A DNA stretch of 64,000 bases, from positions 13,250,354 to 13,314,353 of the forward strand of contig NC_045139.1 in the NCBI RefSeq assembly GCF_008831285.2, in the 5' to 3' direction. The translations under genes were made by a program, and so were the position numbers. The stretch's first letter is position 1, and each line of letters begins with the position of its first letter. Below the pieces are notes generated by a model that searched no databases, was not told where the DNA came from, and saw only the letters and a list, made by a program, of their open reading frames with translations. Source of the DNA: Nymphaea colorata. Its lineage: Eukaryota; Streptophyta; Magnoliopsida; Nymphaeales; Nymphaeaceae. Positions 23,523 through 35,487 of this stretch are shown in pieces.

Positions 23523-23937
23523 TAAAGAAAAAAAAATTGTAACGGCAGAGATAATTCCTCTGTTTCTCACCCTTTATTGCTGTGTGCTCATGTATCTTAT
23601 ATACATACAGATTACATTTGCTTAAGGTTAATAACTACCCACGACCATAACTGCGCTTGGTAGTTCTGGAAACTCCGGCGTCCACACGTTCACTTAAGGT
23701 TAATAACTGCCCACGACCATAACTGCGCTTGGTAGTTCTGAAAACTCCCGCGTCCACACGTTCAGCATGATCAACATTATGCGCTTGATAGTTTTGGAAA
23801 CTGATCATCTTCCAGCAGCACTTGCACTTCACGTTTGGTGGTTTCTAGAACTAACCATGATGTCATGCTTGGTGGTTCCAGCCTCACACGATCAACACAT
23901 GTCATGCTTGGTAGTCTAGAAATGTCTATCTTAATAT
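23523..23937 (-). repeat. 3' LTR of decayed Copia element
   Basis: About 415 bp, matching the LTR at 27525..27870 over its outer parts with scattered mismatches and a 72-bp insertion caused by tandem duplication. The outer edge was set by comparison of both copies and is accurate to a few bases. Confidence 0.8.
23621..23764. repeat. 72-bp tandem duplication inside one LTR
   Basis: Copies at 23621..23692 and 23693..23764, differing at a few sites. The partner LTR has a single copy, so the duplication arose after insertion of the element or was lost in the other LTR. Confidence 0.88.
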
Positions 23938-23943
23938 CCCCCT

Positions 23944-26900
23944 TCAAATTGGACTGGTGTTGTGGTCCAAACAGAGTTTGTTTCTTAATAAAAGGAACTG
24001 TGCTCTTTCCAATGGCTTCGTGAAGATATCAGCGATCTGATCGGTGGAAAGAATATATCTGGTTTCAAGGAGCTTGGCAGCCACTCTTTCTCGAACATAA
24101 TGATAGTCTAATTCAATATGCTTGAATCGACTATGTTCCATCGGATTGATGGTCATGTGTAAGGTTGATAGATTATTGCAAAACACAATAGGTGTTTTGT
24201 GTGTGGGCTAGCAGACTAAGAAATGCAATTAGGCCCAAGGTATATGCTATAGTTTGTTGTTGAATGCCAAGTGATTGGGCATCTTGCCCAGCCAGCATTT
24301 GAGTATTTCTTACCTAAGGATTTTCTTCACCGGTTGGAAATGAAATTGTGATGGTAACTGCATATACTCAAACACAAAATTCACGCTATAGACCAAATCT
24401 GAACGTGTAAAAGTTAAGTATTGTAAGCTAACAACCAAGCTCCTGAAAAGGGTAGCATCTTAGAAATTTGATGTGGACTGATTACAATAGGGAGATTCTC
24501 CCATGGGTGTGCTACTAGGCTTACAATGTAGCATGTTAGACTGCTTGAGGATCTCCTTGGCATATCTAGTCTGCTTTAGAAACATACCTACTTCATTTTG
24601 TTGGACCTATACACCAAAGAAACAATGAATGCTTCCTAGATCTTTCATAGCAAAGGTATGGTTGATGTCTGAAATGAATGCTTTTAATGTGTTAGGCTTG
24701 TCACCAGTTATGAGTATATCATCAACATACAGGAGTAACCATATGACTGAATCCATAGTTTAATAGGAAATCACTGAATTTATTAAACCACATCCTAGCA
24801 TATTGGTGCAGCCCATATATGGTTTTGTTCAACCTACAGGCACGATTGGGCTTATATGGTTCCTTGAATCCTGGTGGTTGATCCATATACACAGGTTTTT
24901 CCAACTCGTCACAGAGGAATGCATTCTTTATATAAATTTGACGTATCATCCATCCTCTAGAGAAAGCAATAGTGAAGATAATTCTGATTGTTGTAGGTTT
25001 AATAACTAGCGAAAAATTTTCCACAAAATCTATACCTGGAAGTTGGTTGTATCCCTTAGCCACAACTCTAGCCTTCAATCGTCCTAAGCGGCCATCTGCC
25101 TTTACTTTGGTTTTAAACACCCACTTGCAGCCGATAATGTGAATAAATTGTTTTTTGGGAACCAAATCTCATGTTTTTATTCATTTGAGTGCATCTATTT
25201 CCTCCTTTAGTGAAATTGTCCAACTTGTATCTCACAAAAATTCTTTAATGGAGCTTGGTTCCTTAGGTAATTTTTCGCAAGTGAACGAATACCGAGGATT
25301 CGGTTTCATTATTCCATGCAATGAGCGAGTTATCATTTGCCTTACCGAAACAAGTGCTGCCTCTGTACAGTTAGTTCCAAGCTATTCATCAGAGGAAGTA
25401 TGATTTTCCTCCATGTCACCATGCTCTTCTCGTTGTTCGTCGTTGTCATCTTGTGAATAAGTGCGTTGCTCTTGACTTACTTTATTGATTTCATGCATTT
25501 TTGTGAGATCACTAGCAGTTTTGTCTTCGCAAACGTTTTGTTTTTGCTCTCCACTAAGTTGGCCTTTGTTCCCCTCTTCATCAGCAGGAGACCATGCTTC
25601 ATATCCGACACCAGAAATTTGAGTTCTTGCATCGCCTATACTTTTAAATGGAAACACATTCTCATCAAAAATACAATCATAAAAAATACAGTGCCTTGAA
25701 ATATATACATGCCCTATTTTAACATGTAGGAACCTATAGCCTTTATGCATTGCACTAGGGCAATGATCTTGGATCGAGTTTATGTTTGACATAATCTCTT
25801 AGGTATGGGAAGCATAAATATCCAAAAATTCTATATAACTGTAGTCAAGCTTAGTTTTGAATAAACTTTCATATCGAGAGCCTAGGTGAAGGAACTCTAT
25901 TATGAACCCAAACTGCAGTATTGAATGCCTCAACCCAATGTTTGGGAGGCAAACCAGCATGAAACATCATAGCTAACCCAAGTTCTATAACAACCCTGTG
26001 TTTTATCTCTGCCTGTCCACTTTGTTGTGGTGTATACGGGCCGGACATCATACGTTGAATTCCGTTTTCTTGAAAAAAAAATTTCATCCTGAAATTATCA
26101 AATTTCGTTCCACCATATAAGTGAAATGCTTTGATCATTTTATTAAACTGGTTCTTCACATATATAATGAATCTTTCAAAACAATGCACAAATTCTGAAT
26201 TTTCTTTTAAAGGAAAAAGTCAGCTGAATTTGGTTGAATCATCGACAAATAATGCATAATACCTCATGCCTTAAACTGAATTGACTGGTGGTTGACCCCA
26301 CAAGTCACAATGTAATATGTCAAAAGGTTGTGAATCTCTATTAAAGAAAAGAAAGGGAGACAAGAAGATTTTGTCATAAAACAACCTGCACATAGATTTC
26401 ATTCTATAATGTTCGAACTACAAATCTGGTTTTGTTTATTCAGGAACTTCAAAACTCCAAAAATAACATGAGCTGATCTTTTATGCCATGTTTCTAAACT
26501 GGCCACCTTTTGACGATTGGAGAAGCATGCTGCCTTTGTCTTGCTGCAAAAACGTAAAGATCACCCTACTGGTGGCCTTCAGCAATCACTCGTCCTGATT
26601 CTCTGTTCTTGATTTCGAAGCGATCATGTGAAAAACAAAAATCGACATGTAAATCCTTTGTCAGCTGACTTACTAAAATCAAATTCCTCTTAATTTCAGG
26701 AACAACTAACACATTTCTCAACTTTAGTTCATCATTCTTTGGACTAATTTTAGCATCACCAATATGAGTGATCTTAAGAGCATTTCCATTACCAATGATT
26801 ACTCTATCTTTTCCTTTATATATAGACCGGTTGTCAAGCATACTTGTGTTTGAGGTAACGTGCGATGTTGCTCCAGAGTTTGAAAACCAAGCTTGATCTT

Positions 26901-27175
26901 GGTTGTCAGCCATAGTTACTACTGTCAATGCCTCAGTAGCATTTTCTGCCTTTGTTGTCTGATGATTTTTGTTGTACACCTATTTGGTTTGATGATACAT
27001 GGTTTGGGTGTCCTAGTTTCTCTTGTTGTCCTCGGTTGTATGGATAGAACCTCCTTCCACAAGAAGAGAATGTCGGTTTTCCTCTTCCTCGACGATTGCT
27101 ATTGAAGTTAGATCGTTGAGTATAGAAAACATATTGGTGTTGGACATTTTCTTCATGTTCATTGAGCAGCTTCAT
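23944..27175 (-). pseudogene. Broken Copia gag-pol
   Basis: Recognisable pieces in element order: a Arg/Gly/Asn-rich gag tail (26933..27175); protease region (26566..26979) where the usual DSG catalytic motif reads NSG (WFSNSGATSHV); integrase C-part with GPYTPQQSGQAE (25869..26189); reverse transcriptase CKWVFKTKVKADG to YGLHQYARMWF (24722..25165), with a YVDD sequence just downstream near 24720..24740; and RNase H end with DQIADIFTKPL (23944..24186). Stops and shifts separate them, so no functional polyprotein is expected. Confidence 0.92.
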
Positions 27176-27524
27176 TGTTTCATGACTTTGGAGCAGCGGA
27201 ACAACTCCTTATAGTAATTTATCTACGCAAGAGTCGATCCGACTTCTTCCATTGCAGGTAGAGTGGATTGATTTCTTGCTTGTTACCATTGATGATAAAT
27301 TGGTCTGGTGCAGTGACATCTTCGTTGATGAATCCTTGCAAGTCTTGACTTTCAATGAGGCCAAGCACTTACGTTTTTAATAAAGAAAGTTTGTTTGAAA
27401 AAGTTTTATGGAAAAGAAATTGGCCACATTCAATGTGGATGGGTAAGGAAACTTTTGATTTGATGTGATGGAAGCAAGGAGAGAAGTCATGGTTGAGACT
27501 TTCCTTTACGTGGCTGTGATACCA

Positions 27525-27870
27525 TAAAGGAAAAAAAATTGTAACGGCAGAGATAATTCCTCTATTTCTCACCCTTTATTGTTGTGTGCTCATGTATCTT
27601 ATATACATACGGATTACATTTGCGGTTTACAACCATAACTGCCCTTGGTAGTTCTGGAAACTCCGGCCTCCACACGTTCAGCATAATCAACATTATGCGC
27701 TTGATAGTTTTGGAAACTGATCATCTTAGGACGATTAGCACATTCAGCACTTACAGTTCACGTACGTTTGGTGGTTTCTAAAATTGACCATGATGTCATG
27801 CTTGGTGGTTCCAACCTCACACGATCAGCACATGTCATGCTTGGTAGTTTAAAAACGTCTATTTTAATAA
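27525..27870 (-). repeat. 5' LTR of decayed Copia element
   Basis: A repeat of about 346 bp shared with 23523..23937, ending next to the PBS at 27517..27524. Several mismatches to its partner show age. Confidence 0.8.
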
Positions 27871-28232
27871 CCCAGTGAAACTAAAAAAAATTAAAGCATA
27901 AAGTTGCCGAAGGCTGCCTGCCGGTAAAATGGTGGTGATCAAAATATATATATTGTGGATTGTCGTGGCCGACACAACCGGCGTCATTACTGGAAACTTC
28001 GTTCAGCAACGTCAGCTGTTGAGGCCACGCCACGGTCTATCACTTTATCAACGTTTGTCAGAGTGTGGCTGAAAGCCAACCGCGTTTCGTTCCGTAACAG
28101 GCTACAACGTTGTTTACGTGTGATTTAATAAAGAGAAATTAAGTAAGTGACTGCAGGCACACAAGCATGCACATGGATAGAAGTCTCAACAAGATCGTCT
28201 AGAAGCTAGCAAACAGTTGGGCGGTGTACAGT
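27871..28232. other. Intergenic, 3' side of the reductase-family gene
   Basis: No open frame of note. It probably includes the 3' untranslated region of the minus-strand gene that ends at 28233. Confidence 0.6.
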
Positions 28233-29231
28233 CTAGAAGAGGAAGGGAATAAGTGCCTTCACTCCGGTAGGGAAATCTTCAAATTTGGTGGCATACCACC
28301 TTCTGGTAGCATAGCTTCTTCCCGTCAGATACATGGCGGTACACAGGGCATTAGAGAAGCCGTAGATCGTCTGCGAGATGAATGCAATCCCCACAAACCC
28401 CAGGATTTCGAAAAGATAGTGTGGACATACCACCAAAGGGAAGAGGCCTCCGGTTGGAATTTTGTAGCCACCGCCCTCTTTCCTTAACCTTGCAAGAAGG
28501 TCATGGTGGTAAAAGTTGCCGGCCACACCCAAAAGGAAAAGAAAGACGCCGTAAAATTTCAAGTCGATCGCCGGATCTGAATGTCCTTGTGCGAAGCTTT
28601 GGCAGTAGACCAATGAAAAAGTGGAGGTAGCGTAGCTGAAACTGATACTACTGGCTGCCTTGAGTGCTATTCCTCCACTGTATTTATGGACGAACAACAC
28701 CTTGGGGGAAAAAGAAAAGCAAAGCAGTTAGCCTAAAAGGGAACACATCAAGATTTTGTTGCTTCATATTGAGAAGAAACTATTATCTCAACCTTCCTTG
28801 ACGAGGGAAAATACAACAGGCGCCTGTGACTATATGCCTAGCTTACAATTAAGAGCTAGCAGAGGAGGAATTAAAGGTCGGAAGGGGAGATTAATTACCT
28901 CAAGAATCCTTTTGAGGAAATGAAGAAGGAGTGCGGAGCTCAGCAGCAGCGACCGCGGATGGTTGCCGGTGAGCGTAAAAGAGGCTGCGGCTATGAGGAA
29001 GGCCGGCGTGTAGCAGAGAAGCATCGCTCGTCTGCTGGAGATGTTTACGCCACCAGAGGAGGAGGAGCCGGTGAGACTGTCTTTGACGTTCCAGAACTTG
29101 GAGTATTTCATGGGATTGCCTCTCGCCTCCAAGAGGCCGGCGGCGGACGTAGAAACCAGGTGGAAGATGGGCAGCGCCGTCAGAAAGACCGACGGTGGGT
29201 TTGGAAACATGAACTCCCGGAAGACGGACAT
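28233..29231 (-). CDS. Steroid 5-alpha-reductase-family membrane protein (266 aa)
   Basis: Two exons, 28899..29231 and 28233..28700, joined in phase 0 (ILE then VLFVHKYSGG). The start is the ATG at 29231. The product has several hydrophobic helices and the C-terminal 3-oxo-5-alpha-steroid 4-dehydrogenase domain: HKYSGG at about 116-121, YKIPTGGLFPLVVCPHYLFE, and near the end RSYATRRWYATKFEDFP followed by KALIPFLF. The family includes DET2 (brassinosteroid synthesis), enoyl-CoA reductase CER10 and polyprenol reductases. This protein lacks the ubiquitin-like N-terminus of CER10, and its C-terminus resembles the Arabidopsis At5g16010 type, whose substrate I do not know. NADPH-dependent reduction of a lipid in the endoplasmic reticulum is a family-level inference. 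Confidence 0.9.
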
Positions 29232-30177
29232 CTCTCTTTCTCTCTCTCAGATCTCGGCGTTTTGGTCTCTAAGTAGTGGAAGTGCTGTTTGGTGGAACGG
29301 GTGAACACAGTTTATGGTTCGTGTATTACAAAAATGCCCAAAGTTTTCTTATAATAAGTCTCGCTCTTTTTAATCCAAAACTAAACAAGAACGTGAGCAT
29401 TAGAGAAAATTTTCCTTACAAACTCACTTTTCGAAAGGGTATCTAGACGGAGCTAGGGCCCAGGTTCATTGGCTTTTTACTAGGGGTGAGGGGTCGTTTG
29501 GGAGGAGTAATATAATATTTGGTTACTGTCTCATGCCCGCCCCTAGCCCAAAAGCATATAAAAGATAAAAGAACAGACAAAATGGAAAACTCAAAGTCAT
29601 CTTCCCACGTTGTCCTGAGGAGGGGGCTACGTGGTGCGTGGTCCAAGGCACGAGCACAAATATAAGTATTTAACCTTGAAGCAGAACAATCTAAAGCAAC
29701 CTGCCGAGGCAGCGTTCGGATTCTTCATTATTCATAACAGGCACATCAACAGTTCACGGAAAAAAAAAAAAAGTTGATAGAAAGTTATACTAGTTACAAT
29801 TATCAGCAACGCCTCAAAGTCATCCACGGCAAGTATCACACGTGACTTACAATTCCCGGCCTGGAGAGAGAAGAAAAAAAGACTGAAACATGAATGGGAG
29901 CAGCAGTCAATATATAAAGTAATACTTCCCACCAGGTCCTAAGGAGGCAACCTACTTGAACCCACCCCACCCTAGAGGCAAAAGAAAAAGAAAGAAGCAA
30001 AAGAAAAAGAAAGAAGGAGCCGAAATGATAAAAACGTTTGGTTGAAAATGGTACGGGAAAGGAAAACTTAACGCGCCGTAAGGACGGACTTTTTACCGGG
30101 GAGAATTTACCCTCAACGCTGCCTCTCCTCGCTGCCTTTCCACTCTGCTCTCTCCTTCCTCTCCTCTGTCGCTCTCT
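29232..30177. other. Intergenic between divergent genes
   Basis: No gene seen. The left side is the promoter side of the reductase-family gene. The right side becomes C/T-rich, consistent with a leader of a plus-strand transcript at 30.2 kb. Confidence 0.55.
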
Positions 30178-30358
30178 CCTTCCTCTTCTACCGCACGCCT
30201 GATCATCGCTCGCCGTGCACCGCCACCGCTCTGCCTCCAGCCATCGTCGTGGTTCTTCAAATTAGGGCTTCAAGGACTCATCCTTCGATTCTCTGCCTTC
30301 CTCTTCCACCGCTCGCCCCATCCCATCGCTCGCCGTGCACCACCGCCGCCGCTCTGCT
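30178..30358. repeat. Imperfect duplication of about 60 bp
   Basis: A segment reading CCTTCCTCTTCTACCGC, then CATCGCTCGCCGTGCACC, then CGCTCTGC occurs at about 30178..30235 and again with small changes at about 30296..30358. It lies in the probable leader of the small ORF at 30363. Confidence 0.85.
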
Positions 30359-30362
30359 TTGG

Positions 30363-30653
30363 ATGATAGTCACAGCTTGCAGGTTCCCTGAGTTCCTCGA
30401 TGTGAGAGGCTGTTGGGATGTGAAATTGGACGGGGAGGAGTGGCTGGCCAAGAGACAACTGGAGAAGGGCTTGAAGGTTTTGGGTCCAAAGGTGGTCGAT
30501 CGCTATGATCTCCATTATCTGGGAAGCTGCAGTGATGATGAAGACGATGAGTGGGACTCGATAGGGGATGAAGATTATCATCTGGATTGGGACCTTTATG
30601 ATGATGCGGATATAATGCTGGAGAACTTTGATTGGGGACCTGGTTCGCCATGA
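30363..30653 (+). CDS. Small acidic protein of unknown function (96 aa)
   Basis: Not recognised. An ATG-started frame of 96 codons plus stop whose C-terminal half is very acidic (SDDEDDEWDSIGDEDY) and ends FDWGPGSP. The frame also stays open upstream without an ATG. The last 18 coding bases (ttggggacctggttcgcc, 30632..30649) are repeated just after the stop at 30672..30689. There are no membrane segments or known motif. It could be a lineage-specific small protein, an exon of a larger gene, or part of a noncoding transcript. Confidence 0.4.
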   Translation: MIVTACRFPEFLDVRGCWDVKLDGEEWLAKRQLEKGLKVLGPKVVDRYDLHYLGSCSDDEDDEWDSIGDEDYHLDWDLYDDADIMLENFDWGPGSP

Positions 30654-33441
30654 ACAGTCTAAGTAAATTGGTTGGGGACCTGGTTCGCCGATCCATCTGC
30701 TGTGCTCTCTCCTCTTCATGAGATATCCATCTAAGTAAATTGCTGAATCAATTATGGTAATCACAATACCAGGGGTTTTTATTGCATCAGGATATTGGTT
30801 AATATTCCAAAGACACCAAAAACTGCTGGTTCTTTTTCCTTTCTGTCTTTTCTTTCTACTTCTGTTTAGTTTTCTTTTTAATTGGGGAGGGAGGGGGGTA
30901 TTGGATTATCGTACACATGTATACATTTTTTTTTTGTCAATGGTGCTCAGTGGCTGTTGTCCCTTTCTTGATTTTAGCTGAAGAGGATTGGAAGATTAAA
31001 CGTGAGTTTTTATTGAAGAAAAATGTTCGTCTTCCCATATCCATCTAATTCCCCTGCCAAATTGGTCTGGGTTGCGGTTTTGTATAATTGGCATACTGAT
31101 CTTCTATATCATGTGAACAATAAAGTTTCAGATACTGTAGTTATTTTGCCTTTACTTTTTTCCTTTTATTTGACGTGAACTGGGGGTGAATTGTGAAACA
31201 ATGGTGTCTAGTATAGCAATTGCAGCATAACATGAGATTTTTATCAAGCATTAATCATGCTTCATAATGATGATGGAAAATCTGTATCTACTAGTCCTCT
31301 TTAGAATGGATATAGAGAAGATTATCTGTTGTCCGTATACATTCGGTTTTCCAATGTTGGACTGTTGCTAGGAACTCCTACAAATGAGATACCATGTCGA
31401 GAAGATGATACAGCTGTCACTAAACAGTTATGTCGTAAGGTTCATGTATAGGCTAACAGAAACGTCTTGTCTGATTATACCCTTCCACAGAATTATCCCA
31501 AGACATCAATTTCTAGTGTTCTATCCGAAAAACAGAATAATTGGAACTTGTTGGACTTCCATTTGCTTCAATTTTACAAAGAGAACTGTGTTATGGTTTT
31601 ATAATTTTAGACTTCCATTTACAATGTAATGGGTATTTCCTGTGTGTGTCGCTATCTGTGTTTTTATGGTGTATGTGCCCAAAAATCAGTTAATTATGAT
31701 TCATGCTTGACGTTGTATATGTTGACGGATTGCATTTTCAACCACCACAAATGGATATGTTGATCATGAATGCTAAGAAAACTAACACCCTGACATGAAA
31801 AAATTGGACTCAAAAGGATCAGATGCAGCTGGTGTGCCAGTTCGTGATTTGTTGTAGTTGGTTCATATCATATTGAGGTTATCAGGATAGGGAACTCAAC
31901 TGGGTTTTCATGCTTGATTAAAACCACCGTAATCCGTTGGTAAATAAATAGGCCATTCCATTGGTTGTGTGTCTAGAATTTGGTTTTAGATGACCAAAAA
32001 AATAGACCATGCTTGTCTGCACGGGTTATATAAACAAAGAGGAAATTGAGAAGGAAAAAGAAAAAAAAAACTACTAGGGTTAATTTTATCACGTTAAATT
32101 CTACCCTGTCATTAAACAAAACCTCAGATTGAAAAAGAAAGAAATTTCATCGTATAAATTTTTTTTAAAAAATTTATCATGATAAATTTACCACGTTAAA
32201 TTCTTAACGTGCATCAAACGGACCCTTAATATCGAGGGTGAAGAGTGCCCAGTTCCCACAGCAAGAGGAGACTTGCAAGGGAGCCCATACCAATCTCATG
32301 GCATTCTTTCCTCTAGCAGAGCAAAGCAGAACAAGAAATAATGCGACGTGACCCACTGAGAGACAAAAACTGGCCTTAGCATAAAAGGGTGTTTGACTTT
32401 ACGAGGATGTTTGACTCTACGAGATGTCTTCCACAAACGGTCGGCCCTGCATTGTGAAGCAAAGAAGAGATGTGTGCTGTAACAGGTGTACTGCTCCGCA
32501 CATTCAAAACGTTCCCAAAGAGATCGCAATCACATCATGCCACCGAGCAGAGCAGCGCAAAATTTGGCAAGCTTCGACCATGAACAGATAAACAACTTCA
32601 ATAAAGAGAGAACTAAACAACCAACCTGACAAGAAAAAACACAAACCTTTAACCTTACACTCTGCCATTTCAAGTCAAGGTCAGGGGAAGAAACCAAAGC
32701 ATGTACCTCCTGAATAAGTTTATTGTTATATATTCATTATATTCGAAATTGTCATCTACTTTTATGATCACGGGGCATTGACGCACCTTACCTTAGCCAA
32801 TGCATCGACATCAATATGGATACTGCTGCAGACGTTAAGAATAATTTGAGATGCTTCTAAGTGAGTGATATGCAGGGAATAAAGAACCAAAGTCAAGATG
32901 GAGAATACTTAGCAACGCATTACCTGCCTCCTTCGAGAGTATAAAAATTTGGATCCAGCGCTGTTTCCTGAAGATGAATACAAAGAAGCAGAGGAAAAAG
33001 AATTTTGATGGAATTAGTACCATAACTGCGACAAACCTATTAGAAAAGGCATAAAATGAGCCATGGTTTCTGAGACATAGATCACCGGAAGTCACTCCGT
33101 CCACATACGAAGTACAGGTCAAATATGAGACGAGAACATTCATTTTCAGAAATTCCCCATATACATTTCCACCGTAAATCGTTTGACCGAAACATATGAA
33201 AATTATATTTTACATGAAGCAGGCACATATTTGTATTCTTGATACACCTATCGAGGTGGTAAAGGAAGGCAAGTGCACATGTGGCACTACCAAATATACA
33301 CAGACTTGCCGTCAGAGGACATGGAAAAATTCAATGAAAGCGGAAAAATCAATTAAATCAGAATGTAGAAAAAACCAACCACAAGCTTTTGAACTAATGA
33401 TCAACCACTAACTACAATAAATAGTCACAATGTACAATCTT
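30654..33441. other. Intergenic, includes 3' flank of the GTD-binding gene
   Basis: No supported protein gene. Around 32065..32230 is an AT-rich region with repeated CACGTTAAATTC and a near-perfect palindrome around TTTATCATGATAAA, suggestive of a MITE remnant. A 44-nt stretch at 32924..32967 (minus) has good splice signals on both sides and might be a 3' untranslated exon of the GTD-binding gene. Confidence 0.5.
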
Positions 33442-35487
33442 TTATGTTTTTGTTCTTGTGACGCATCTCCACTGCCTGATCTGCGGGGATTTGTCCAAAA
33501 GTAGTAAGAGGCCCACATTGTTTCCTGAATGACCAAAAGGGTACCTGAAAAACACAGAAGCGAAACCCTGTAATGACAAGGGACACATGCATTCGCCAAA
33601 ATGCAAATAAACACTAATGAATCACTACTTACTTCACCCGCTGAGATTTCTTCCTGTGGAAGATGAAGGACACGATCCACTGTAAGACAAAAAGAATAAG
33701 CAAGATACAGAGTTTCAGGAAATATTTTAGACGACAAACACAAAGCCAATACTTAAGCATGGAAAATTTGGAAATGAAAATGAAAGTTTTCAGGTTTCAA
33801 CTTTGTGAACTGCTCTAAACATAAATAAATGTTAGTATAACAAAGGAAAAAACTGCAAACTTCGGAGAACTATTGACAGAAAAAAAAAAATTAACCAAAA
33901 CCACAAGTACCTTCAACGTTGATAGAAAGGAAAACCCTCTTTTCAAGGATGGCTTCTTCACAATCCTTTTATCTGGTGTTAACTCTTTGCACAACTGTTG
34001 TGCTATCTCTCGTAGCAATATCAACTGAGCTTTATCTGTCTGCATGGAAATAATTGTTTGCTTCAAGGATTCCCTGTCCGCCTCAAGTGCCTGGAGCCTA
34101 AAATTAAGCTTTTCGACAACATCCCCATCTGCCACATCAATTCTGTTTGATGAGCCTCTGGGAGTAGTCAAGCACTCATGAGGTTTATCACACTGAGATT
34201 TAGAATCAAAAGTACCATCATCAGGTTGGAGAGTTTGAACACTCCCATCAGCAGTGTAACATGTCATACTCTCTACTTTGCTTCTTTGCCGAAGAGGTTC
34301 CCCAAGACTACCTCCATTTTCATCCACAAACATCCGTTTAGAGCCATGGGACCCAAGGATAGAATCAATAGTGTATATTCTATCACCGGTACCGTCAGCA
34401 AGGCCAAATTCATTGTCCTCTTTTCCGCAGTAATGCCGATCCTCTATTATAGAGAACTGCACTTTTTTGAGTTTGCATTTGGACCAGGAGTAGACACGCT
34501 TTCCACTGTACACTCGTGGCCAGCTTCTCTGACCAAACCAGGATAAGCGCTGTCCGTTGAGAGAGCCTTAGGATATTTTGATGTTTGAGAACTGTTCGTT
34601 TTGTCAGGAACATTAGTTCCACTAGTGAATTTCCCATCCAAATAATGGCTACGTGTTCTCTCCAATTCACAAATTCTGTACTCTAAATTTTGAAGCTCTC
34701 TGCCTTCACGAGGAGTCTCACCTGAAGCATATTTTTCTATATGCAAAGAATCCTCATATTCTGGAGACTCTTGAACCTCCTTCGAACTGCATCTTAGAGG
34801 TGGGTATTCAAAAGCATTCGGTTTCTCTGCACGACCTGAAGGAGTATCCCCTGAATACATATACCTATTGAATTCTTCAGACTCCTGCCATTCTGCATTT
34901 TCTGATTTCCCCCCGATACTTCTACTGCGGTTGTGCTGGCTTGTAAAAGAGCCTTCGTTTGACAAAGCGTCATCAAAATCAACTTGATGTAACCCCAAAC
35001 TCATTAGTCTATGCTTGTAAGCCTGTATCTCGCAACTTAGAGATTCTATAACCTGTTCTTTCTTGTATATTAATTCCTCGATTGCGAGCAACTCCTGCTG
35101 ATCATGAGCCATTTTCTCCTCTGCAAAACGTTTGAACTGCCGAGCTTCCATCTGAATCTCAGCCTTTTCCCTCTGCAGGCGCAAGATCATGGACATGGCC
35201 TCATTTGCAGCAGAACAAGATGCATTTCTTTCTTCCTCCAACTCAACGTAGAGTTCCTGAATCGACTGCTGCTGGCTGGTAATTTTCTCCCTCAAAGCCA
35301 TACACTCATTTTCCATCTCAACTCGAGCTACAGAGAAAAAATTTTGATCATCTCCCCCATAACTTGGTGGCTCCTCAATCTCTTCAAGTTTCCTCTTCGT
35401 GAAACGCTGCCATTTACCAATGGAACAACTACAGCTACAACTACAACATTTCTTCAATGTGTTCGTTGAAGGAGAATCCAACTCCAT
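33442..35487 (-). CDS. GTD-binding (DUF593) myosin-binding protein 7-like, with one frame break
   Basis: Proteins with this domain bind the globular tail of plant class XI myosins and link them to cargo. The ATG is at 35487. The N-terminus is Cys-rich (KKCCSCSCSCS), followed by the GTD-binding coiled coil at about 60-165 (ECMALREKI, LYVELEEERNAS, IQMEARQFKRFAEEKM, LIYKKEQVIESL). The later part has DRIYTIDSIL and LQALEADRESLKQ, both typical of the family. C-terminal exons are 33911..34462 or so, 33633..33679 (WIVSFIFHRKKSQRV) and 33442..33544 (YPFGHSGNNVGLLLLLDKSP to IRQWRC, then stop). The first exon reads in one frame to the A6 tract at 34463..34468 and in another after it; one extra base there would join them into about 575 aa. 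A leader intron probably ends at ttctgcag just before the ATG. Confidence 0.88.
34463..34468 (-). other. Homopolymer at an apparent -1 frameshift
   Basis: Six A (gene sense) where the family-like reading changes frame: before it the frame gives PGPNANSKK, after it the other frame gives KKVQFSIIEDRHYCG. No good GT-AG intron of suitable length and phase was found between the two. Either a one-base deletion or a homopolymer error in the assembly. Confidence 0.65.

Larger units (their letters stand above)
23523..27870 (-). mobile_element. Decayed Ty1/Copia LTR retrotransposon
   Basis: An old element in reverse orientation, about 4.35 kb. Related direct repeats flank it: 27525..27870 (5' LTR) and 23523..23937 (3' LTR). 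The 3' LTR is longer because of an internal duplication. The sequence next to the 5' LTR reads TGGTATCA in element sense (27517..27524), a tRNA-Met PBS. A run AAGGGGGA precedes the 3' LTR. The internal frames are broken many times. I found no convincing target-site duplication. It is distinct from the intact Copia element at 9.65 kb. Confidence 0.9.

Noticed and set aside
32924-32967. 44-nt stretch with splice-like borders downstream of the GTD-binding gene stop
   Set aside because: It would be a 3' untranslated exon only; without transcripts this cannot be supported, so it is not listed as a separate feature.
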